Source: Bacteroidales bacterium
Lineage (GTDB): Bacteria > Bacteroidota > Bacteroidia > Bacteroidales > JAADJA01
Direction of reading: 5' to 3'
NCBI GenBank assembly: GCA_021107975.1
Contig: JAIORT010000607.1
Span: 1 to 16,318, forward strand
Length of the DNA stretch: 16,318 nt
Part shown: positions 1 to 7,376 of the stretch, in pieces
Layout of the letters: every line of letters starts with the position of its first letter
Position numbering within the stretch: the stretch's first letter is position 1
The notes under the pieces: model-generated
The model's input: only the letters and a program-made list of their open reading frames with translations
The model's database searches: none
Told to the model about the DNA's origin: nothing
Position numbers and translations under genes: made by a program

Positions 1-1
1 C

Positions 2-1237
2 TCACCTCCTATTTCCGATGGCTTATCGGGAATATTTTATGATATTTATCTGAAATATTGGGATGAGCCAACAGGCATCTTTCATTATATCGAACCGGTA
101 AATGTGTCGTTAAATACAATGCAGGGATACGGTGCATGGGCCAGTGATTTTTATACCGGGACAACTACAGTTTACTATGAAGGAATTTTAAATACAGGTA
201 GTTTTAATAGTGGAGTACTTACGAATACAAGTGGTGCTTTGCATGATAGTAAAGGCTTTAATTTTGTCGGCAATCCATATCCATCAGCAGCGAACTGGGA
301 TGAGGTTACCGGATGGACAAAAACAACTCTTGATAATGCCATCTATATCTGGAATCCTGCAGATGGAAATTATGGAAGTTATGTTGCTGGTACCTCGCAA
401 AATAATGTTACTAATATTATTCCCGGAGGACAGGGTTTTTATGTCCATGTTACAACTGGTAATCCTACCGGTTCGTTGGAGGTTAATAATAATGCCCGTT
501 TGCATGATAACAAACCATTTTTCAAAAATTCCGGGAAATCAATAAAAACTGACCAGGAATTTTTAAAACTACAAATATCATCAGAACTTAACACTTATTC
601 AGATCAGTCCATTATGCAATTTAATGAAATTGCCACCGAAAATTTCGATCCGGCAATTGATGCTTATTATCTGGAAGGATTGGATGAAGCCCCCGGATTA
701 TATTTTTTTATTGAAGATAATGCCAGGCTTTCGATAAATACCTATCCTGAATTAGATGAGAATATAATTATACCTTTGTATTGTACAGTAGGAATTGAGG
801 GGTATTATACCATAGATGCTTTAAGTATTCTTAATTTCTCAGAAACTACAGAGGTATTGCTGGAAGATAAGTTTGAAGAAGTCATCATTGACCTGCAAGA
901 ACAAAATGCATATACGTTCTTTGCCGGAATAGATGATGATCCGAACAGGTTTAACCTGCGTTTATTGCTTACACCTAACAATACGATTGAGATTTCGGAT
1001 AATTGTGGTATTCAGATTTATGCTTCTGATGGTGTAATTTATCTGAAACGGCAGGATGCAAATACTTTGGATGGTGAAATCAGGATATTTGACCTTCTTG
1101 GACGATTGATTGTAGCGGAAAATATTGAAGGAACCCAGCAGTATGAAATGACACTTGATAACGAAGGGATTTTTCTGGTAACGTTTTCTGATAATTCTGA
1201 TCGAAAAGAATACCGTCAAAAGGTACATCTGAAATAA
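2..1237 (+). CDS. T9SS-sorted secreted protein, C-terminal part (5' truncated by window)
   Basis: The frame is open from base 2 to the TAA at 1235-1237, about 411 codons, with no start seen; the ATG at 104 is internal because coding sequence clearly precedes it (SPPISDGLSG...). The last ~80 residues (from about base 990) look like a type-A-like T9SS sorting domain: a beta-rich segment with GEIRIFDLLGRLI, then an EGIFLVTFSD strand, ending in basic QKVHLK. Such domains take a protein through the outer membrane by the type IX system and are removed as the protein is attached or released (family knowledge). The preceding part shares motifs with the C-terminal half of the beta-helix protein at 3039-6059: SLNTMQGYG against SLNAMQGYG, FVGNPYPSAANWD against LTGNPYCSSIDWD, GGQGFYVHV against MQGVFVSV, and NRFNLRLL against NRFIVHFT. 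The two are therefore paralogues over roughly 400 residues. Cargo function is unknown, because the N-terminal effector part lies outside the window. Confidence 0.88.
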   Translation, partial: SPPISDGLSGIFYDIYLKYWDEPTGIFHYIEPVNVSLNTMQGYGAWASDFYTGTTTVYYEGILNTGSFNSGVLTNTSGALHDSKGFNFVGNPYPSAANWDEVTGWTKTTLDNAIYIWNPADGNYGSYVAGTSQNNVTNIIPGGQGFYVHVTTGNPTGSLEVNNNARLHDNKPFFKNSGKSIKTDQEFLKLQISSELNTYSDQSIMQFNEIATENFDPAIDAYYLEGLDEAPGLYFFIEDNARLSINTYPELDENIIIPLYCTVGIEGYYTIDALSILNFSETTEVLLEDKFEEVIIDLQEQNAYTFFAGIDDDPNRFNLRLLLTPNNTIEISDNCGIQIYASDGVIYLKRQDANTLDGEIRIFDLLGRLIVAENIEGTQQYEMTLDNEGIFLVTFSDNSDRKEYRQKVHLK

Positions 1238-1249
1238 TCCGACTAAGTA

Positions 1250-1310
1250 AAAATAGCCTTCATGGTAAACCTTGAAAAATAGGTGAATGCATGAAGGCTA
1301 TTTTATTGGA
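1250..1310 (+). terminator. Hairpin terminator after the first T9SS gene
   Basis: A perfect 15-base inverted repeat (AAAATAGCCTTCATG at 1250-1264, its complement at 1290-1304) encloses a 25-base loop, and the right arm ends in TTTT followed by ATT. It begins 13 bases after the stop codon. It fits an intrinsic terminator, though the loop is long and the U-tract short. Confidence 0.7.
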
Positions 1311-1387
1311 TAAAATCTTAAAATAATACAAATACCGATTCAGGGCTTTAAATAAGACTGGTGTTTGCTTTAAAAATTAATTCTGCG

Positions 1388-2548
1388 ATGAAAAGAATAG
1401 TTATTTCGATTTTTATGTTTCTTATCTGGGTTGCCGGTTTGCAGCATGCTTTTACTCAAACTGTTTCATTGGATAATATTACAGCAAATACAGGTGAAGA
1501 TATTCTGGTTCCCATTAATTTTTACGGAATGACAAATCTGGGTGCAATAACACTATTTATAGAATTTAATGAAAGTGTTTTAACTTTTAATGGAATAACC
1601 AATGTGGTTCCTGAGGGTAATGGTACTTTTTATAATTACATTCCTAATCCAAGTCGTGTTGGGCTTTCCTGGATTGCTCCCGGGATGTCGGGAGTTGATT
1701 TCCCTGACGGAAAGTATCTCGATTTACAATTCACCTTCCTTGGCGGTGCATCAGATTTAATATTTGCATCAAATTGCGAAATAGGCGACTGGTATGGCAA
1801 TGTAATAAATGTAACCTATATCAACGGAAGTGCCTCCGCACCGGCAGTAACATTTAACATAGATGTTTTTCTCGAAGGAGCATATCAGTATGAATCAGGA
1901 GGAGCAATGAGAACCGACCTTTTTAATGCAGGTAACATCCCTGCCAATCAACCTTACAGCCCTGTGCTGCCATATTTTGGAAATAACAATCCGGCGTGGT
2001 ATTATGCAGGAACTGAAAGTACAGCTACAATTCCGGCAGGTACTGTTGATTGGGTACTAATACAATTACGTAATGCAGCAACTGCTGTGGAAGCAACAGG
2101 AGCTACAATTGTTGCACAAAAAGCCTGTTTCCTTTTAAGTAACGGATCAGTGGTTGATAGTGATGGTAACAATCCTGTTTTCTATACATCATTTAATGAT
2201 GGTGCCTTCGTGGTAATATGGCACCGAAATCATCTCGGAATCATGAGCTCTGTTCCTGTTGCTGGATTTGGAGGTTCTTATTTTTATGATTTTACAACAG
2301 GAGCCGGTAAAGTGGCTGGTGGATCCGCCGGATATGTGGTACTTGAAAGTGGTGTTTGGGGTATGGCAGCCGGTGATATAAATGCTGATAAGATAATTAA
2401 TGTCTATGATAAAGCCCTTTGGGAAACAAATGCCGCCTCACAAGGATATTCAGGTGCAGATGCCAATCTTGATATACAGGTTAATAATCCTGATAAGAAC
2501 GAGCATGTTTTACAAAACAATGCTAAAATTTCAGGGATTCCTGATTAA
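1388..2548 (+). CDS. Secreted cohesin-like / dockerin-like protein
   Basis: 386 residues from the ATG at 1388; the frame is open from 1361, but the 1388 start gives a normal signal peptide (MKRIVISIFMFLIWVAGLQH..., cleavage near AFTQ). Residues ~25-147 look like a cohesin-type beta-sandwich (TGEDILVPINFYGMTNLGAI, then FIEFNESVLTFNGI). Residues ~155-290 form a domain common in secreted Bacteroidota proteins, with AGTESTATIPAGTVDWVLIQ and the HRNHLGIMS motif. Residues 327-386 are dockerin-like, with two calcium loops spaced 1-3-5-12: D330/N332/D334/D341 and D358/N360/D362/D369. The end (QNNAKISGIPD) resembles the usual end of such proteins, so it is probably complete. There is no T9SS domain, transmembrane anchor or recognisable enzyme. 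Cohesin-dockerin pairing in cellulosomes is established; scaffolding or self-association here is inference. Domain calls are by eye; the dockerin call is the firmest. Confidence 0.85.
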   Translation: MKRIVISIFMFLIWVAGLQHAFTQTVSLDNITANTGEDILVPINFYGMTNLGAITLFIEFNESVLTFNGITNVVPEGNGTFYNYIPNPSRVGLSWIAPGMSGVDFPDGKYLDLQFTFLGGASDLIFASNCEIGDWYGNVINVTYINGSASAPAVTFNIDVFLEGAYQYESGGAMRTDLFNAGNIPANQPYSPVLPYFGNNNPAWYYAGTESTATIPAGTVDWVLIQLRNAATAVEATGATIVAQKACFLLSNGSVVDSDGNNPVFYTSFNDGAFVVIWHRNHLGIMSSVPVAGFGGSYFYDFTTGAGKVAGGSAGYVVLESGVWGMAAGDINADKIINVYDKALWETNAASQGYSGADANLDIQVNNPDKNEHVLQNNAKISGIPD

Positions 2549-2550
2549 TT

Positions 2551-2736
2551 CTGTTTTTCTTATTTTATTTGAATAATAACCCTCATTTTTTCAGGACGGT
2601 TTAAACCCCTCTTTTCACCGGGTTTAAATATAATTTCGAAAAACTACAGAGTTTTCATATACATTCCTCTTGAAATGCTTTCATGCAGTCCGGCAATATT
2701 CAGTGTTTTTGTCCTGTATTTTTAATCCACAATAAG
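2551..2736. repeat. Diverged copy A of a 187-base duplicated block
   Basis: This stretch aligns from end to end with 6298-6485, with about 88% identity by hand alignment and only a few single-base gaps. Similarity starts three bases after the stop of the cohesin-like gene and ends in the middle of what is coding sequence in the other copy. The block covers the last ~45 codons of the minus-strand gene at 6349-6828 plus ~50 bases downstream of it. This copy has lost coding capacity (see the pseudogene entry). Confidence 0.85.
2601..2736 (-). pseudogene. 3' remnant of a putative molybdenum carrier gene
   Basis: Read on the minus strand, this matches residues ~115-159 of the intact SLOG/molybdenum-carrier-like protein encoded at 6349-6828. 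Recognisable pieces survive (LLWI, KTLNIAG, ESIS, YMKTL, EKRG). Three lesions show that it is dead. One A is missing from the run of six after the WI codons, a frameshift near 2719-2723. The codon matching Gln146 is now TAG (plus-strand 2644-2646). One extra base at the stop codon destroys the TAA. No start or N-terminal two thirds is present. I infer a partial duplication of the neighbouring locus, or a deleted older copy, decaying without selection. Confidence 0.8.
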
Positions 2737-2812
2737 ATGCTTTTACGAAAAATATAAATCCGTACTATAATTGATGTATCTTTTTCTCTCCGAAGACTTT
2801 ATCTGATATGTT

Positions 2813-2881
2813 TACGTAATACTACGCAGTGATTTTACGTATTTTCCCTCATTAAAATTGGGTATTTTCCCTGATTTTTTT
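2813..2881 (+). promoter_or_regulatory. Three phased 23-base imperfect repeats, candidate operator
   Basis: Three consecutive 23-base units begin at 2813, 2836 and 2859. Units 1 and 2 share TACGTA at their starts; units 2 and 3 share GTATTTTCCCT (2839-2849 and 2862-2872). By eye units 2 and 3 match at 16 of 23 positions and units 1 and 2 at about 13. The array ends 15 bases before a TAATTTTG -7 box. A spacing of 23 bases is about two helical turns, so a bound regulator would lie on one face of the DNA. The role as an activator or repressor site for the downstream beta-helix gene is inference. I do not recognise the regulator. Confidence 0.5.
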
Positions 2882-2896
2882 TCCATTTTGTCTTTA

Positions 2897-2904
2897 TAAT
2901 TTTG
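2897..2904 (+). promoter_or_regulatory. Candidate -7 box for the beta-helix gene
   Basis: TAATTTTG fits the Bacteroidota primary sigma -7 consensus TAnnTTTG. I see no TTG/TTTG -33 element at the usual ~19-base distance, which would suit a promoter that needs an activator. A start near 2911 would give a leader of about 130 bases before the ATG at 3039. Confidence 0.4.
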
Positions 2905-3038
2905 TTTGTGATTAAGATGATATGATATGCTTTATCAAGTGCGAAATATTAATAATCATTTTGTTATTAAAATTCGATCTATGACTCATCTTAAACCAAT
3001 TAAAACAATTTATTAACCCCAATTTAAATCTTATAAAA

Positions 3039-6000
3039 ATGAAAAAATTATTTTTAAACTTATCGGTTTTACTGTTTACAACAAGTGTGGTTTCTGCTCA
3101 ATTAACTGATAATGCTAAAGCACCCAATGTTTTTACGGTAACTTCACCTGCTGGTTCAGGAACAATCAAGCAGCCATTAAGTGGCAATTATAATATTGGA
3201 ACCGGACAGGATTATACCAAAATCGCTGATGCAATTACTGCCCTTAATACTAATGGAGTGTCAGGTGCTTGTATATTCTATCTTCGTGATGCAGCTTATG
3301 CTGAATCTCCTATGATAATAAATGCCATAACAGGCGCTTCTGCTGCTAATACGATTACATTTAAACCTTATACTGGTATTACTCCTGCAATAACGATTAC
3401 TGCTACTGACGGAGATGCAGGTTTTGAATTGAGAGGTGCTGATTACATTAGTTTTGACGGTTCAAATGATTCAAAAGGTCGTGATATGACAATTGTTATG
3501 GCAGGTGCTAGCTCAAGAACTTTCCAGCTATATGGTGGAGATGGTGCCACAAATAACACTATAAAGAACTGTGTTATTGTAGGTTATTCAAATACCTCAA
3601 CTACTAACAGTGGTATTCGTGTTTATGGAGCAGACCATAATAATAATACTTTTGAAAATAATAGTATTTCAAAGCATTATTATGGAATCTATCTATACGG
3701 TGGTAGTTCAAGTAATAAAAATACCGGTAATGTTGTGAAAGATAATGTAATCGGCTCAGGTATAGCAGCAAATTATATTCGTCAATATGGTATTTATGCT
3801 AAGTACCAAACAAACCTTGAAATATCCGGTAATGAAATGTACAATATTATATATTCTTCTTTACCTTATGGTATTTTTATTTATTATTCAGATAATGTAA
3901 CAATTTCAAAAAATAACATACATGATATTGCTTATACAGCAACAGGCGGTTATGGTGGTTATGGTATTTATTTATATCTGGATGTTGTTGAAGGAGGTTC
4001 TAATATTACTATTAAAAACAATTTGATAAGGCATATTACAGGTGATAGTGATGCCCCTAATAATATTCCGACAGGAATCAGGGTTAGGGGTTCATCAGGC
4101 ACTTATGGTGTTAATATATATTATAATTCAATATATCTTAGTCCTGATACTGACTATGGTTTGAATTATGAAGATAATAACTGGGCTGCAGCAGTAATAA
4201 TAGATGATGGACCAACCCAAATAGATATGCGTGATAATATATTAAGGACAAGTCTCGGTAAAAAAACCGGCTGTTCTAACACAACTTATGGATATGCTGT
4301 TTATTGCAAAGGAAGTATATCTCCATTTTCAATTATTAATAATAATATTTATTACACAGATAATCAGGATAACAATTATGTTGGACTAATAGGAACAGAC
4401 CCAACAACAGGGAGCAAAGATCTCGTAGGATGGCAAACATATACAAGTCAGGATGCAAACTCATTAAATAGTGATCCTTTATATTTATCAACAATAGGCT
4501 TGCATCCTTCGTCAGGTTCATCTGCTTTTAATGCAGGGACTCCAATTGCCGATATCACAACAGACTATGAAGGTACAACAAGAAATGCAACAACTCCTAC
4601 AATAGGAGCTTATGAAGAAGCATTGACTGAATATGAATGGACAGGAACTACTGATAATGACTGGAACATAGCAGAAAACTGGAATGTAGGTGCTGTGCCC
4701 ACCGCTGCCATTAATGTAACAATACCTACGGGATGTGCAAATTATCCGACAATAAATGCCCCGGCTGCATGTAATAATATTTCATTTGGATCTGATGCTA
4801 CAAATACTGCAACATTACTTGATAATAGATACTTAACTGTAAACGGCACTGCTACGGTTGAACGTTACTTCACAGGTAATGACCTTGACTGGCATTTAGT
4901 TTCTTCTCCATTATTTGATGCTACTGCAAATGTGTTCTTGAATATGTACCTGCAAAGTTTTGATCCAACAGCTTCCCAAGGTCCACCGAATTATGGTTAT
5001 ACAGAAATCACAGATCCTTTAATATCTCTAAATGCAATGCAAGGATATGGTTTGTATTCGAATCTTGCAAACACAAATACAGTAAACTTTGTAGGTAGTC
5101 TGAACACAGGTACATATAATTTTAATTTAGGTTATCATGCCGTAAATAATCCATACGGTTGGAACCTTACAGGTAATCCATATTGTTCATCAATTGATTG
5201 GGATTTAGTTACAATTCCAACTAATATGTCTAAAGAAGTGCATTACATCGAAGCAGCAACAGGTAATAATTTGTCGTATGTCCAGGGTGGTGTTGGTGAA
5301 GAACGAAATATTCCACCCATGCAGGGTGTATTTGTTAGTGTATCAGGACCTGATGTTTTAACTTTTGATAATACTGTCAGAACACATACAGGTGCAGGTA
5401 CATTTTACAAATCTGAAATCAATGATCTGTTAGTTTTACAAGCAACTGGTGAAAATTATTTAGATAAAGCATACATCTACTTCAATGAACAGGCAATGGA
5501 TGAACACGATGGAATTTACGATGCTTATAAAAGAATATCATTATCAAATCCTGAATTGCCACAGATATTCTCAATTACGCCATCAGGCGTTTATCTTTCA
5601 ATTAACGGTTTGCCGGAAACAGAAATGGTTCATGTTGGATTTACTGTTGTTGAATCAGGAAAATTTACTATTAGCGCCATTGAAACCAGTGAATTTGCAA
5701 ATGTTGTTCTTGAGGACTTATTTACTCAAATACAAACAGATTTGTTGAACAATTCATACACTTTCAATTATAGCGTAGGGGATCGGGAGAACAGGTTCAT
5801 AGTTCACTTTACACCTCTTGCTGTTGATGAAAATGCTGAAGAAATATTCGGCATATATTCATACAACAAAGATGTTTATGTTTCCGTACCTGAGAACACA
5901 AAAGGTGATATTGTGATTTACAGCATGATGGGACAGGAAGTTGCAAGCGCACCGATTAACAGCGCACTTAATAAGATCACTCTTGTAAAGAGCGCCTATT

Positions 6001-6059
6001 ACATTGTAAAAGTGCTTAGCGACAAAAGTCTGGTAACTAAGAAAGTATTTATTAAATAA
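3039..6059 (+). CDS. T9SS-sorted right-handed beta-helix surface protein
   Basis: 1006 residues. The N-terminus is a clear signal peptide (MKKLFLNLSVLLFTTSVVSA, cleavage before QLTDN). Residues ~50-500 look like a parallel beta-helix: many short Asn/Gly/Ile/Tyr-rich turns with the recurring pattern YGIYLY / YGIYAK / YGIFIY / YGIYLY near residues 215, 250, 277 and 308, and an entry segment (GTGQDYTKIADAITALNTNG) typical of such Bacteroidota proteins. Residues ~531-620 hold a WTGTTDNDWNIAENWNVG module, often seen after helices in T9SS cargo. Residues ~620-930 are paralogous to the protein ending at 1237. Residues ~938-1006 are a type-A-like sorting domain (GDIVIYSMMGQEVA, SAYYIVKVLSD, final KKVFIK). 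Beta-helices often bind or cleave polysaccharides, but I see no lyase or hydrolase active site. An adhesin or glycan-binding role is inference. No Shine-Dalgarno precedes the start, which is normal for the phylum. Confidence 0.93.
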   Translation: MKKLFLNLSVLLFTTSVVSAQLTDNAKAPNVFTVTSPAGSGTIKQPLSGNYNIGTGQDYTKIADAITALNTNGVSGACIFYLRDAAYAESPMIINAITGASAANTITFKPYTGITPAITITATDGDAGFELRGADYISFDGSNDSKGRDMTIVMAGASSRTFQLYGGDGATNNTIKNCVIVGYSNTSTTNSGIRVYGADHNNNTFENNSISKHYYGIYLYGGSSSNKNTGNVVKDNVIGSGIAANYIRQYGIYAKYQTNLEISGNEMYNIIYSSLPYGIFIYYSDNVTISKNNIHDIAYTATGGYGGYGIYLYLDVVEGGSNITIKNNLIRHITGDSDAPNNIPTGIRVRGSSGTYGVNIYYNSIYLSPDTDYGLNYEDNNWAAAVIIDDGPTQIDMRDNILRTSLGKKTGCSNTTYGYAVYCKGSISPFSIINNNIYYTDNQDNNYVGLIGTDPTTGSKDLVGWQTYTSQDANSLNSDPLYLSTIGLHPSSGSSAFNAGTPIADITTDYEGTTRNATTPTIGAYEEALTEYEWTGTTDNDWNIAENWNVGAVPTAAINVTIPTGCANYPTINAPAACNNISFGSDATNTATLLDNRYLTVNGTATVERYFTGNDLDWHLVSSPLFDATANVFLNMYLQSFDPTASQGPPNYGYTEITDPLISLNAMQGYGLYSNLANTNTVNFVGSLNTGTYNFNLGYHAVNNPYGWNLTGNPYCSSIDWDLVTIPTNMSKEVHYIEAATGNNLSYVQGGVGEERNIPPMQGVFVSVSGPDVLTFDNTVRTHTGAGTFYKSEINDLLVLQATGENYLDKAYIYFNEQAMDEHDGIYDAYKRISLSNPELPQIFSITPSGVYLSINGLPETEMVHVGFTVVESGKFTISAIETSEFANVVLEDLFTQIQTDLLNNSYTFNYSVGDRENRFIVHFTPLAVDENAEEIFGIYSYNKDVYVSVPENTKGDIVIYSMMGQEVASAPINSALNKITLVKSAYYIVKVLSDKSLVTKKVFIK

Positions 6060-6072
6060 ATTGTTAAATGGC

Positions 6073-6114
6073 TTAATTGCTATATGGTAAATGGTTTAAC
6101 CATATAGCAATTAA
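6073..6114 (+). terminator. 16-bp perfect hairpin after the beta-helix gene
   Basis: TTAATTGCTATATGGT (6073-6088) pairs exactly with 6099-6114 across a 10-base loop. It starts 13 bases after the stop. No T-run follows directly, so on its own it looks more like a 3' mRNA-stabilising hairpin or a paused first half of the tandem terminator. Confidence 0.5.
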
Positions 6115-6132
6115 ACAATAAAAATCAGAAAG

Positions 6133-6168
6133 AAAGGAGTTCAGAAAAGGACTCCTTTTTACTTTTTT
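6133..6168 (+). terminator. Intrinsic terminator, second hairpin after the beta-helix gene
   Basis: AAAGGAGT (6133-6140) pairs with ACTCCTTT (6151-6158), extendable by a G-U and a C-G pair, and is followed by T-rich DNA (TTTTTACTTTTTT). This is a standard intrinsic terminator on the plus strand. Confidence 0.75.
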
Positions 6169-6297
6169 AGAAGCCTTTATGCTTTCAAAGAAAAACCATC
6201 TGTAAATTTCTTTTTCTTTGTGATAGGGCTGTTACAATAAATGTAATTTTTTTATTTCAACTTGATAAACCATCGTCTTTGACGGTGGTCGTTTACT

Positions 6298-6485
6298 CTG
6301 TTCTCCTTATTTTACTTGAATAACAACCCTGATTTTTTCAGGATGAGTTTAACCCCTCTTTTCTACGGGTTTAAATATCATTTCAAAAAACTGCAGAGTC
6401 TTCATATAAATTCCTATTGAAATGCTTTCACGCGGTCCGGCAATATTCAGTGTTTTTATCCTGTATTTTTTGATCCACAATAAGA
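6298..6485. repeat. Copy B of the duplicated block (intact gene end)
   Basis: Partner of the diverged block at 2551-2736. Here it contains the functional 3' end of the minus-strand gene at 6349-6828 and ~50 bases of its downstream region. Just outside it, ACCATCGTC (6269-6277) and GACGGTGGT (6281-6289) form a small hairpin with one G-U pair and a TTT loop, which may help end minus-strand transcription. Confidence 0.85.
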
Positions 6486-6828
6486 ATTCATCTTTTTCAA
6501 ATGCTTGCTCGATTTTATGTATCAGGCAGGCTTTTTTGTGTTTATTACAAAGATCTTTTGTTAAAGCTGTACCTCTGTCAAATTTATCGCTATAAATTAT
6601 TAATGTGGCATCACTTTCAAGGATATTCTTTTCTGTCCTTTCAGGATAATTCGATGTTTTGGTTTCTTTTAAAGGATATTTTAAAGGAAGTTTGCCGTCT
6701 TCTGCTAATCTGCCTTTAGGACACCAGCCTCCGCAAGGCATTCCATTATTTATCGCGAAATCTAATGCTGCACGGTCAACGCCTGTTTGACCACCGGAAA
6801 TGATTTTTATATTGTATAAATGGTTCAT
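6349..6828 (-). CDS. Putative molybdenum carrier / SLOG-fold nucleotide-binding protein
   Basis: 159 residues, close to the usual size of the 'putative molybdenum carrier' family (PF12694-type, within the SLOG/YpsA-like superfamily). The N-terminus carries the phosphate-binding motif ISGGQTGVDRAALDFA (residues ~10-25). GGWCPKGRLAEDG (33-45), ETKTSNYPERTEKNI (55-69), SDATLIIY (72-79) and RGTALT (85-90) follow, all typical of the family. The molybdenum name comes from a crystallised relative; SLOG proteins in general bind nucleotides or nucleotide-derived ligands, so the real ligand here is unknown. It has no signal peptide and should be cytoplasmic. It lies alone on the minus strand, isolated from the gene upstream of it (6914-7129) by a terminator. 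The last ~45 codons also occur as a decayed copy at 2601-2736. Confidence 0.88.
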   Translation of the reverse strand: MNHLYNIKIISGGQTGVDRAALDFAINNGMPCGGWCPKGRLAEDGKLPLKYPLKETKTSNYPERTEKNILESDATLIIYSDKFDRGTALTKDLCNKHKKACLIHKIEQAFEKDEFLLWIKKYRIKTLNIAGPRESISIGIYMKTLQFFEMIFKPVEKRG

Positions 6829-6852
6829 GAAATTATAATAGACTATAAATAT

Positions 6853-6886
6853 AAAAAAAAAGCCTGAAATAACTCAGGCTTTTTTT
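6853..6886 (-). terminator. Bidirectional intrinsic terminator
   Basis: A perfect 13-bp stem (6855-6867 with 6874-6886) with a six-base loop and A/T runs on both sides (AAAAAAAGCCTGA / TCAGGCTTTTTTT). On the minus strand it lies 28 bases after the stop of the 71-residue gene and separates it from the molybdenum-carrier-like gene, so the two are probably transcribed separately. It could also stop plus-strand transcripts. Confidence 0.85.
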
Positions 6887-6913
6887 CAATCTATTTTATG
6901 AAAAACAACATCT

Positions 6914-7129
6914 TTATATGGTTGGTTGGATAACTACCATCGAATCATAAGCTTTATAGTTATCTGTCGGTAAATATTGCTGGAATGATTTATCTAATAA
7001 GAATGAGTTAGGATGATCTTCTAAATTCAGAATCCAATAAAAGTTATTTTCTTTATCTTTAATTATACAATAAACATCATTCATACTGATTTCGATTTCC
7101 CTGTTTGTTTTATCTAAAAAGTTTTCCAT
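6914..7129 (-). CDS. Small hypothetical protein (71 aa)
   Basis: Frame of 71 codons starting MENFLDKTNREIEISMNDVY and ending VVIQPTI with TAA at 6914-6916. I do not recognise the family. Composition is that of a soluble, acidic, aromatic-containing globular protein (YCIIKDKENNFYWILNLEDHP), with no signal peptide, membrane segment or cysteine motif. Support for a real gene: a clean intrinsic terminator sits just after its stop, nothing else competes for the segment, and the sequence reads like a folded beta-rich protein. Against: it is short, has no recognised ribosome site, and no homologue search was possible. It is divergent to ffh. Confidence 0.6.
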   Translation of the reverse strand: MENFLDKTNREIEISMNDVYCIIKDKENNFYWILNLEDHPNSFLLDKSFQQYLPTDNYKAYDSMVVIQPTI

Positions 7130-7163
7130 CTGCTAATTATTTTATCATTCTTGTAAATAAATA

Positions 7164-7177
7164 TTATAGTACTATAA
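7164..7177. promoter_or_regulatory. 14-base perfect palindrome in the divergent gap
   Basis: TTATAGTACTATAA is a perfect palindrome 35 bases upstream of the 71-residue minus-strand gene and about 200 bases upstream of ffh. It could be an operator for a small dimeric regulator. It is AT-rich, so chance is not excluded. Confidence 0.3.
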
Positions 7178-7346
7178 CGCTCTCAAAAATTGTACTAATA
7201 TATAAGTGTCAGGAAATCAGGCATCATTATTAAATGCAAATTCTCAAAATTGGAAAAATCGTATTTAACAGGGAATTGGTTAAATTGGGTAAATGTGGTA
7301 AATAAGGTGAAATGAAACAATGAAACAATTGAACAATATATTTTAT

Positions 7347-7354
7347 TAATTTTG
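7347..7354 (+). promoter_or_regulatory. Candidate -7 box of the ffh promoter
   Basis: TAATTTTG fits TAnnTTTG; a TTG lies 15 bases upstream (7329-7331), a little close for a -33 element. Transcription would start near 7361, giving a short leader with an A-rich stretch just before the ATG at 7377. Confidence 0.5.
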
Positions 7355-7376
7355 CATCGGTAAAAATCAGAAGAAA

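Noticed and set aside
104..1237. ATG at 104 as the true start of the first gene
   Set aside because: The frame is open and protein-like back to base 2, there is no signal peptide after 104, and the paralogue at 3039 continues with matching sequence upstream of this point.
3039..6059. Beta-helix protein as a polysaccharide lyase
   Set aside because: The fold would allow it, but I could not find an active-site motif of any lyase or pectinase family in the helix region.
6186..6220. CAAAGAAAAA ... TTTTTCTTTG inverted repeat as a further terminator
   Set aside because: The stem is almost all A-T pairs and lies behind two better hairpins; likely chance in this composition.
7240..7346. Short GAAACAAT-type repeats before ffh, considered as a CRISPR or iteron array
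   Set aside because: The units are short, irregular and AT-rich, without unique spacers; they look like ordinary low-complexity gap DNA.
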